From Gnomoniopsis sp. IMI 355080 (taxonomy: Eukaryota > Ascomycota > Sordariomycetes > Diaporthales > Gnomoniaceae): 64,000 bases of DNA. Under the pieces are notes generated by a model that had not been told where the DNA came from, ran no database searches, and saw only the letters and a list, made by a program, of their open reading frames with translations. The stretch covers positions 1-64,000 of the forward strand of contig JAPEVC010000149.1 of NCBI GenBank assembly GCA_027946555.1, in the 5' to 3' direction. Each line of letters begins with the position of its first letter. Position 1 is the stretch's first letter. A program made the position numbers and the translations under genes. Positions 55,464 through 64,000 of this stretch are shown here, in pieces.

Positions 55464-56432
55464 ATACGCAGTGATCCTTGCGCTCGTGGGCCCGAAAGCC
55501 CGGTACGGTTCATCCAAGTCAGCCCACCAGAGTTGCCCAACATATTACAACCAAGAAATCGAGTCCATTTTGCCTAGCGTTCGGCCGAATCGTATCAGAC
55601 CACGTCAAAAATAAAGAGTGACCTTTCGCTGAGCATGCTATCAGTTGAGTTCGCACGATGTCAAGAAGAGTCACGAGTGGTCAAGTCGCCTGAGAATAAG
55701 CTGCACCGGAATGGCCAAATGATTCAGAGGGTCTTCCGACAAATATGCTACATCAGGGTTGGTCATCCAAAAATTGTGCGAAACGGCCCGATCTGACGTT
55801 CGACTTTTTCTTTTCTTCCGGCGAGCACTTTCCTGCATGAAACTCGACCTCCTCGGCTCGCGAATGTTTGCTAGCTTCTCGCTACTTTAATAAGCAACAG
55901 CCAGAACAGCCTCGGGAATCCTGCAAATGGCAATACGCGATTGTGGCGCGTCGTTGGCCACTTTGCCTTTGTAATGTCTCGTTTGCGCACTAGTGAAAAA
56001 ATCATGCTGGGCAGTTCGTTCAGGGGTTAAAGCCGAGGCAAGGCTTAGAGAGACCCACAGGGCACCCAAGACCCGCAGAGCCTCTCCACCAGTATCAAGC
56101 TTGTCTGTTTGTGGCTGTTTTTTCCCTCATACTTCTCAATGCTTCCTGCGGGTTTCCAGTTCTAGACCTCGGCACCTTTCGGCAGCCTTGTCGCGCTTGC
56201 CAATCAACAGGTTCTAGCGCCGAACGAGTGGAGCTGTTGATGGGTGAATGCAGAGAGCAAACCGACGGCGCAACCCGAGAGTGGATCTAGGAGTTTGTCA
56301 GTATCTGATACCTACCTGCAGCAATGGAGTTTAAGAACTCCCCCTATCAGGCTGAAATATGGTTGTCCTGTTCCGTCTCCTTCTTTTGCCGGTGATGCAA
56401 CTTCGACAGCCATTCCGCTCCGCCCAGGCATC
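55464..56432. other. Spacer and MFS-gene leader
   Basis: 969 bases with no gene seen. The coding frame of the MFS gene stays open back to 56244, but only a GTG precedes the first ATG, so that part is read as leader. Confidence 0.55.
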
Positions 56433-58352
56433 ATGACGAACACCGCGTCGAACGCGTCCCTTGGCTCAACCGTCACAGCGACTGAGGCTGATGTTCAATC
56501 CCGAAGTTCCAAAGAGTCCCAGGTCAGCCACTTGAAGATCGTCTTTGATCCAGCCGGTGTGACACGGGAGGCGCTGCAATGGAAGTATCAGGGTCAAGGA
56601 ACCGAGGAGGACCCCTTCGCCGTCGACTTCACACCATGTGATCCCTACAACCCTCAGGACTGGACCGTTGGCAAGAAATGGACAATGACTATCCTCACCG
56701 CTTTCTCAACGCTCGCCGTGGCCTTTGTGAGCAGCGCATTTTCCGGAGGGCTTGAATACATTATAGCCGAGTTCGGTGTCTCCCAGGAGCTGTCTCTACT
56801 GGGAATTTCGCTATTTGTCGTGGGTTTTGCGGTGGGACCGCTGCTCTGGGCGCCCATGTCTGAGAGTTTCGGGCGTCAGGCTCTTTACTTTGGCACATAT
56901 GGAGCTCTGGTCGCCTTCAACGCAGGGGCTGCCGGCGCGCCGAACTTCCCCGGCCTCGTCGTTCTCCGATTCTTCGCTGGCGCGTTTGGTTCGTCGCCAC
57001 TTACGAACTCTGGTGGCGTTATCGCCGATATGTTTTCCGCTCAAGAGCGAGGTTTTGCTACGGCAGTTTTTGCTGCTGCGCCTTTCTTGGGCCCATCCCT
57101 TGGTAAGTCTACTTTCCCAACATCCTCCATATACCAATTTCGTACTAAACTTTGTCAGGTCCGATTGTGAGCGGCTTTCTTGGAGAGGCAGAGGGTTGGC
57201 GCTGGATAGAGGGTGTTATGGCTATCTTCACCGGTGTTCTCTGGATCCTCTGCTCGTGTACTATCCCGGAAACCTACGCGCCTGTGCTGCTTCGAACCCG
57301 CGCCGCGAAGCTATCCAAGTTGACGGGCAAGGTCTACGTCTCCAAGCTGGACATAGGCAAGGAACGCGTGACCGTCCTTGGGCGACTCAGACTCTCTCTT
57401 TCCAGGCCATGGAAGCTTCTGTTCCGCGAGCCCATCGTATTCCTGGTCTCGGTCTACATGGCTATCGTGTACGGCACTCTCTACATGATGTTCGCGGCCT
57501 TTCCCATTATCTTTGAGCTGGAAAAGGGATGGTCTGTTGGTATGTCTGGGCTCGCCTTCCTGGGCATCCTGGTGGGCATGGTATTTGCTATTGCATATGC
57601 GATGTTTGATAACGTCCGCTATACACGTATCGCGAAGGCCACCGATGGTCTCGTGCCACCGGAGGCTCGTTTACCGGGCGCAATTGTTGGATCACTCTTG
57701 CTTCCCATTGGGCTCTTTTGGTTTGCATGGACGGATGGCAACAATGTGCACTGGGTTGTTCCCATCGTGGGCAGTGTTTTCTTTGCAACAGGCCTTGTCC
57801 TGGTCTTCTTGTCCTTGTTGAACTACCTGATCGATTCTTGTAAGTCGTACCTGTTCTTCTCTCTCCGCCATAAAACATCTCTTCTAACTTTATTCTTTAC
57901 TAGATGTCGTATTTGCCGCCTCGGTCCTCGCAGCAAACGCAGTCTTACGATCCCTCTTTGGTGCCGCGTTTCCCCTCTTCACACAGCAAATGTACACCAA
58001 TCTCGGCATCCACTGGGCGGCTTCCATACCGGCATTCCTCTCGCTGGCATGCATTCCCTTCCCAATAATATTCTGGAAGTACGGCCACAAGATCCGTGCT
58101 AGATGCAAGTTCGCCGCCGAGGCTGCGCGTGTCTTGGAAGAGATGCACGCAACGAATCGCGAGGTCGACGAGAGCGAGGCAGAGCAGGAGGTCGTGCAGG
58201 CCGAACGCTTTGAGAAACTGGTCAAGTCGATGAGTCGCCAGTCGCGGCGGAGTCATCTCCAGAGAACCGGGAGTAATGCTGTGGGGCAGGCGGTGCCGCC
58301 TACTGTGGTTGATGATGTGGGAGAGAGCAGCAAGGAGAAGGAAAGTGTCTAA
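56433..58352 (+). CDS. MFS transporter, drug:H+ antiporter-1 (12-spanner) family, Tpo/Flu1-like
   Basis: Exons 56433-57102, 57159-57839 and 57904-58352 (donors GTAAGT; acceptors GTCAG and ACTAG) give 599 residues from MTNTASNAS. Seen: a soluble N-terminus of about 80 residues with the family's DPYNPQDWTVGKKW entry, then about 12 hydrophobic spans beginning at residue 84. MFS signatures include GPLLWAPMSESFGRQALYFG after TM2, RFFAGAFGSSPLTNSGGVIA in TM4 and ETYAPVLLRTRAAKLSK in the central loop. The second half contains AAFPIIFELEKGWSVGMSGL and GIHWAASIPAFLSLACIPFP. The 90-residue cytosolic tail is charged (Glu/Arg/Ser). This layout is that of DHA1 polyamine/azole exporters. The substrate cannot be given. 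It sits at the end of a rightward run of three genes and converges with the PLC-like gene. Confidence 0.9.
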
Positions 58353-58993
58353 TGAACCATGACCATTCATACCACACACACGGTTCTCATGCAATGAAGG
58401 ACGATTTACGTCGGCTATTGATTTAGATAGATTTGTTTACGTTGAGATATACCCGCATGGGCGCGGCGTTTGCATGATAGACAGGTGACAAGGAACGGTC
58501 GGTAGCTATACCATACTGCGAAGGACAGGGCGGCTCCCGGCGTTGGATAATTTACCAGCATAATTCAAAGTTATGAAACCAACTCTAGTGTATATCCATG
58601 TTCGTCCAAAGAGTGCAGGATCGTCGAATAATAAAGGGTCCTCTCACTAGATTTAGCTTGTCGATCATCCGCCGATCGACCCAGACCACTGGGACCCAGG
58701 AATTACGACGCCCCCCTGTCTACGGACATACATCATATGTTCGCCAGAGTCTAATAATTGAATGGATACAGAAGCTTTCACAGCGGCTATGGGCCTCAGG
58801 GACAAACAGTGCTGCAGAAAGAGGCAGGCGCATTTGAATTGGTATTGGTATGGTAAAGTGAAATCCTTGTGAGGGGACACCGGACTTGAGCCTCACGAAC
58901 TGCCGTCATCGACTACATGTAAGTACTGTACAACGTGGCCCTGTCTCCAAAACACGAGGAATCTTCCACACTCTGGGGTATCAACTTGATGCA
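58353..58993. other. Convergent 3' spacer between MFS and PLC-like genes
   Basis: 641 bases with no supported gene. Confidence 0.6.
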
Positions 58994-60374
58994 CTAGAAG
59001 ACCAGTACGATGAGAGCAATCATCGCTGCCAACTGAGATGACGATTTAGATTGGCCAATAACCTCAAGTCCAGACACACTCTCGGGTGTCGTCGACTGTG
59101 ATGATTGTTAGTAGGTTCGTTTTCCAGAGTGTTATTGCACGTGTATAATTTGCTCACCTGTGTTCCAGAAATTGTACCGGCTCCTGTCCCGGTCCCTGTA
59201 GAGCTCTGGATTGGGTTACCCGATGTCCCTCCGGTAGAAGATGCAGTCGGTGTCGAGGTCGGTATAAATGTCACCCCGTTCATCTTAGCCTCGGTGGCCA
59301 TGGCATCGCCAATGCTTATCCAGTCCAACTATCAGCAGTCAGCTTCTTCCCTTCTCATCGTTGAATGCCAAGCACGGCAATGCCTACCAGGATGTAATTT
59401 GGATTCTTCTGGTACAGACCCACGCAGAGATTCGCCTGAGCTGTGATTGAAGTAGCTGAGTTGGTCACATTTGCTGCATCACGGTTGGGTATGAGTATCC
59501 CGGAGAGGTTAGTGTCCAAGAAGTGATTGACCAGCGTCATCCGGCCGGTTGCAGATGCTCCGGGTGGTCGGTCAATGGCACATTGAGGGAAGGTCGGATC
59601 GGTGGTGCTGAATGTGTTAGCATCGCGTTGAAGCAGAGTAGCCCTCGAAAATGCTCTCCCATACCCGTCACTCGAAGGGAAGAAAGCAGGAGCCGAGTTG
59701 TCTTATTGTTTGTTTACTCACTCAAAGGGCGTTTCACTTGCGCACAAGATATGTTAGCTGTGATGAACTAAGGTCTGGTCTGCTGGTTACACTCACAATA
59801 TATAGGACTGGAACTCATTGAGAATGTAGGGCACTAGAGGCGCAGCCGGGAAGTCCATGAACACAACCAAGCGCTGGCCCGTTGAGATCATCTGCTCCAA
59901 GGTGGGCCATTGATCTATTGTTAAGTTCCCGTTCGGTGTGAATGTGTAGTTTTTGATCCCACTGCCCTGAAATATTGCGTCAAAAGCCGTGCCAGACTGT
60001 CCATCCGGATTGGTGAGCAGGAGTGTCACCACTTCATTCGGATTGCTGTCCAGAAATGTCTTGAGGGTTGTTAAGTAGTCGGCCAAGGGACCGGCATCTT
60101 CGAGCACACACACGGTGTGGCATAGTTTGATTGTGTTGTTGTCGAGGTGTGTCTGGGCTTGGAGGAAGCGAACCCCTTGAGCGAGTTGGTCGGCGACGGA
60201 TATTTCCTGGTTGTCCGCTACACTTGAACCAACAAAAGCTGAATCATGTGATCCTATGAAGGTTATATTGCTGTACTTTCGCGCACATAGCTCTGCATGG
60301 CCGTTGCAAATTTGCGCCGCCGAATGCCATGCGAGGGCGACGAGGGATACGAAGAAGGCCCACCGCAACATCAT
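58994..60374 (-). CDS. Secreted/GPI-anchored PLC-like phosphodiesterase (PI-PLC X-like)
   Basis: Five minus-strand exons: 59797-60374, 59722-59736, 59388-59607, 59158-59328 and 58994-59095, together 361 residues. Seen: a signal peptide (MMLRWAFFVSLVALAWHSAA), an early Cys pair (CNGHAELC), the first catalytic-type His in FIGSHDSAF (H43) and a second in LCHTVC (H86). Family strands VRFLQAQTH and NEVVTLLLTNPDG, QRLVVFMDFP, the conserved ETPFD (partly encoded by a 15-base exon), PTFPQCAIDRPPG, NHFLD and QKNPNYILLDWISIGDA follow. A Ser/Thr/Gly-rich linker then leads to a hydrophobic end (AAMIALIVLVF), consistent with GPI attachment. Family knowledge: fungal PLC-like phosphodiesterases share the PI-PLC TIM barrel but lack defined substrates. 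The micro-exon is the least certain part of the model. Confidence 0.85.
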
Positions 60375-61823
60375 CGTCTGTCCGAGCCTACATTGACTTC
60401 ACGCATTCGTCAGAAGATAGAGAATTGAGGCTCGAAGTGTCGACTCGTGGCAAAATGTTGCATTAGCAAGGCGATTGCATGAAACGACACCCAAGAACAT
60501 GAAACCAGAGTGGCCTAACCGCAGAGGACAATGATATCAGTTTCTGGTTTAGCGCCTTGACAAACAGACTAATCTTTGACTGGATAGTGAGCTTAACGAA
60601 ACATCGAATGCTAAAAATATGTAATTTGTCGGGCCACAAAGCACACGCAGTTGTGACGTGCTACCACTGTGGCTGGGCGCCTTATGCGGTGATTTAAGAA
60701 CACGACTCCTACTACGTAGACGGTGATAGTACAGTCAATAGGTGGCTGATATACGCCTCGGACTGATTTCGGGATGAAAAGGAAGGGACGGAAGTTATTC
60801 AATTTTACCACATTTTCAAAGGCCGAAGTTCCACTCACCATAACTTGCAGTCTTGGAATCCCCCCCACACAGTCTTGTAATGTTCCGAATAGGACCGTTC
60901 CAACATCTCGGGCTATGAAGCGCATGAACACGCGTGAGAACAAAAGATTGCTCTCCAGGATGGAAAGAGGGGGTTTGAGTTGGGTATTCTGACGAGTAGA
61001 ATAGAACCAACTGCGTCGTCCACTCCCAAATTGCCTAATGTGACAGAAGTATTTGGCACAGTCATAGTAACGAACTTGGACACGTCTCTCATCTGGCGCT
61101 TGACTAGCAGTAGGCCAAGTGCAATATGCACAGATATCTTTCTGGGGTAGTGCCGAGAGTATTGAGGATTGGAGGAGGAAAGGTCCGGGAGGGGACCGGG
61201 CACCCTTCTTTTCCAGTTACATCATCCAGGGCATATACTGGTGCAATCAAATTTAGTATTTTTCACTAATATAGAATCATCAGATGATAGACGGCTCAAG
61301 GATGAAGATGCTCATTCGGAGGTTGTTAGCGAGTTGGCGCAACGCTAACAGAGCGCGTAGAAACCTAGAGAATAGAATAGCAATTGCGTACCCGAAAGTA
61401 TGTCTGGTCGACTACAACAACTGCTCGGACACCCAGATTATCATCTGATACTAGAAATATTAATAATAAGAGATCCCAAGCTGACTGTGGTTGTGGGACA
61501 CTGGCCGTCACGGCGTGTAAGTGGTAGCCCGAACTCTTGGTCAAGCCGGGTACGTACTTGGGTACTTTCTGGGGCGGGCCGAAATGCGGAACCGACCACT
61601 ACGACAGTACGGATCGACTTCTACTATCCCGTCAGCTATCAGCTAGTAGCCTCGGCTTGGCGGGACTGCTCCTTTCAAGGAACCTTCGCAACAACTTGCG
61701 CAATCGCGCATAGACCGCAACCAAGACGCTCGATATCAACTTCGTTCTCCAGACTGTCCATGCGCTTCAGGTACGCGACGTGAGGCTTCAAGGACTACAC
61801 GGTATCTGGAGGCACGGGCGACC
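60375..61823. other. Divergent spacer between PLC-like and ketopantoate reductase genes
   Basis: 1.45 kb. Minus-strand frames at 60913-61203 and 60611-60943 have coding-like stretches in different frames (for example LGNLGVDDAVGSILLVRIPN and MRFIARDVGTVLFGTLQDC), which may be remnants of one disrupted gene. Nothing intact was found. Confidence 0.4.
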
Positions 61824-63185
61824 ATGTTCGTCCCGAGAAAGACCAGCCTGCTGCAGACGCCAAGAGGACGACGTTCAATACCGCGTCCCTTCGCTTATAC
61901 ACAGTCAATGTGCATGGCATCGCGAAACAGGCCACAGTGGCTAGGAAAGATTCTCAATGACTCGCACCCGCCACCCAGAGCTTACGCATGGACTTTGGAC
62001 AACCTCAATCTGGAGGGACAATCGAGGCCGGCTCAGTTCCAACAAACTTCTGACCAGCGCGATCTTCGGCACCGCGTATACGTTCTTGGACTAGGCAACC
62101 TTGGTCGGCTGTATGCAACATGTCTATCACAACTTTCCAACCCTCCGCCTATTACTCTCATCGTACACCGACGTAGTCTCCTGGAGCATTGGGCCTCTCA
62201 GCCAGGGATAGAGATGACTCGCTACGGCCATCTTGAGCGGCTCTCCAACTTTAACATAGAGTGGTGGACTGACGAGAAGCCTACAGTCGGGCCGGTCCAA
62301 GAAGTCGCCCAGGGAGGCCAGATACGAAACCTCATTGTCGCCACCAAAGCCCCAGACGCAATATCGGAGGTCGACAGACTACGCCGATATCTAGACTGCT
62401 CGTCCACCGTGGCCTTTGTCCAAAACGGAATGAACAGACTTTGGCCTCCACACGGAGCCCACTATAGCGCGCACAGGTACCCAGCCGGTAACCATCCAAA
62501 CTACCTCCATGGGGTGACAATGCACGGTGTTTTCTCAGAGGGCCCTTTCAAGAGTGTCCATGCCGCTCCGGCCGATGTAGTCATCGGCCCTGTGCTCTCA
62601 AATGAGAAGCACGCCGACGCTGCTAAATATCTCACCAAACTCATTACGACAGCACCGCATCTTGCAGGGCGAGCAGTTCCGGCAACTGAGCTCTGGATCA
62701 TACAGCTGGAAAAATTGGTAATCAACATGATAATCAATCCTCTCACAGCGATTCTCCGCGTCAGAAATGGCGAGTTGTTTGTTGACCAAGACGGCGAGAT
62801 TGTGGGACTTATGGACCAGTTGCTCAAGGAAACGAGTGATGTGTTCAATGCACTGCTACAGCATGAGAGCACCAGAGAGATCCTGAAGGACAGCAACATA
62901 CCTATGGGCGTTCTAATTCGGCGACTTGCCGCACCGACTTTGAGGGATATGCTATGGCGAATTGGTGAAAAGGTCAAATTCAACAAGAGCTCCATGTTTC
63001 AAGATGTCGAAGCTGGAAAACAGACCGAGATCAGAGAATTCAACGGCTGGCTCGTCGAAACAGCCGAGCTGTTGGACCAAGGCCTAGATGTGAGCACCCA
63101 CAAACTTTTGATCGAGCTCGTCGAGCGAGGAATGAGGCTGGACAAGGCTGAACTCGGCTGCTATTTGTCGCGCACCCGGCCTTGA
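61824..63185 (+). CDS. 2-dehydropantoate 2-reductase (ketopantoate reductase, ApbA/PanE family)
   Basis: Single exon, 453 residues, starting MFVPRKTSLLQ at ACCATGTTC. Family knowledge: the enzyme reduces 2-dehydropantoate to pantoate with NADPH in pantothenate (CoA) synthesis. Seen: a Rossmann fold opening VYVLGLGNLGRLYA with G89/G91/G94, then RNLIVATKAP carrying the family's Lys, VAFVQNGMN, GVTMHGVF, and the second-domain signature LEKLVINMIINPLTAILRVR. The C-terminus has the expected helical end (TELLIELVERG-like). The 85 residues before the Rossmann fold are extra compared with bacterial PanE and begin Arg/Ser/Pro-rich without acidic residues, which may be a mitochondrial presequence. Fungi often have several paralogs of this family, so this copy might act on another 2-oxo acid. 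Confidence 0.88.
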   Translation: MFVPRKTSLLQTPRGRRSIPRPFAYTQSMCMASRNRPQWLGKILNDSHPPPRAYAWTLDNLNLEGQSRPAQFQQTSDQRDLRHRVYVLGLGNLGRLYATCLSQLSNPPPITLIVHRRSLLEHWASQPGIEMTRYGHLERLSNFNIEWWTDEKPTVGPVQEVAQGGQIRNLIVATKAPDAISEVDRLRRYLDCSSTVAFVQNGMNRLWPPHGAHYSAHRYPAGNHPNYLHGVTMHGVFSEGPFKSVHAAPADVVIGPVLSNEKHADAAKYLTKLITTAPHLAGRAVPATELWIIQLEKLVINMIINPLTAILRVRNGELFVDQDGEIVGLMDQLLKETSDVFNALLQHESTREILKDSNIPMGVLIRRLAAPTLRDMLWRIGEKVKFNKSSMFQDVEAGKQTEIREFNGWLVETAELLDQGLDVSTHKLLIELVERGMRLDKAELGCYLSRTRP

Positions 63186-63418
63186 TTCATACAGCCGCAT
63201 TGATCAAGGCTTGCCAAGGGCTCGGTGGGTCTTTACACAGTGACGTTGGCTTCAAGGATGAGCCCGAGCGCAAGGATTCATCGCACCACTCACTGTTCGT
63301 GAAATTGAAGATACTACCTGGGTATGTTACTATGGTAAGGGTCGACTCTCAATCAGCCCAGAAGAGCAGTAGGGGAATAGCACCAACATAAGCAGACGAA
63401 TCCTTAGCTCGTAGCCTG
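63186..63418. other. Short spacer
   Basis: 233 bases after the ketopantoate reductase stop. Nothing was seen. Confidence 0.5.
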
Positions 63419-63798
63419 ATGGCAGGTGTATACTTCAGGACCAAGAAACCATGCCGGTCGCCAGCGTCCAGCAACTCGCCCACCGAATCCAGCTCACCTG
63501 TTAGCTACACCGCCCTTCTTCAGGATTGTCCAGAGTGCATTTATCCAGCCATCTCGAACGCCACAGTCCCATTCATGTGCCAATACCAGCAGGTTCTCGT
63601 CTGCGTCTCTGTCGTCGACATGTACGTACAGTACTGCAACCAACGTTTCACAGCATCCTGGTATGTATAAGTGGGTGCGGTGTACCACCCCACAAAGCTA
63701 TAAGTCATCCCATTATATCCGTATATCTAACGTCTTATTGCAGCACGCAAGCATCACTTTTTAACGGAGTACACTTCTGGAGCTCTCTAGCCAACTAG
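63419..63798 (+). CDS. Possible small Cys-containing protein, two exons, 5' end uncertain
   Basis: Exons 63419-63660 and 63744-63798 would give 98 residues. The intron has a GTATGT donor, a CTAAC branch-like site near 63727 and a TTGCAG acceptor and joins TG|C in frame, which is the main evidence. The product has evenly spread Cys (ALLQDCPECIYP, FMCQYQQVLVCVSV, YVQYCNQRF). The chosen ATG lacks a signal peptide, so an upstream exon may be missing. No family was recognised. Confidence 0.35.
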
Positions 63799-64000
63799 GA
63801 TCACTGAAGCTCCTAGTCCGCAGAGGATTGTTGCAAGCATCGTGGCCCCACAGGTAATTGCACAACAACACCTGGAAGTCCGGTTGGCTGTTCATCGGGG
63901 CGACGAGACCGAGCAAGCTCGCATCAAGCATAAACCAAGACCAGGGACGTACTATGTATTTCCCCGAGAGGTCCGCTGAATGAGGCAAAACACGGACTGG
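63799..64000. other. Right edge, no gene assigned
   Basis: 202 bases. A minus-strand frame (63761-63988) is open but its start would need sequence beyond the edge to judge. Confidence 0.4.

Overview
The window is nuclear DNA of a filamentous ascomycete (Pezizomycotina, most likely a Sordariomycete). The reasons are compact genes with short introns of about 50-200 bases (GTAAGT/GTATGT donors, pyrimidine-tract acceptors), CT-rich leaders, long intergenic spacers, and protein families in their filamentous-fungal form (Irs4-type EH protein, GPI-anchored cell-wall protein, DUF5672, DUF2306, pisatin-demethylase-like P450). There are no bacterial operons, CRISPR arrays or recognisable transposons. 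Exon structures were built by hand from splice signals and frame continuity.

Left third (1-23.6 kb): the 3' end of an unrecognised gene, then a ferric-reductase-like flavocytochrome, the microtubule bundler Ase1/PRC1, an Irs4-like EH-domain protein, two small uncharacterised genes facing each other, a CorA-type Mg2+ channel with a GQN instead of a GMN signature, and a DUF2306 membrane protein.

Middle (24-41 kb): a cytochrome P450, the mitochondrial Fe-S assembly factor Isa2, a divergent pair of ribosomal protein genes (RPL7/uL30 leftward, RPS14/uS11 rightward) sharing one promoter region, a GPI-anchored cell-wall protein, a 3.8 kb spacer, and the Sar1 exchange factor Sec12. The second RPL7 intron carries a good candidate box C/D snoRNA whose guide matches the conserved GACCCGAAAGA segment of large-subunit rRNA.

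Right third (41-64 kb): two divergent DUF5672 paralogs (type II membrane proteins, possibly glycosyltransferase-like), a 4 kb spacer, a C2H2 zinc-finger regulator, the rRNA m5C methyltransferase Rcm1/NSUN5, an MFS transporter, a GPI-anchored PLC-like phosphodiesterase with a 15-base micro-exon, a ketopantoate reductase, and a possible small spliced gene at the right edge.

Most genes are housekeeping and independently transcribed. There is a loose ribosome theme: RPL7, RPS14, the intronic snoRNA candidate and Rcm1 all serve ribosome assembly. Sec12, the GPI proteins and the DUF5672 pair relate to the secretory pathway and cell surface. I see no biosynthetic gene cluster, although a P450, an MFS pump and a ferric-reductase-like protein are present at scattered positions.
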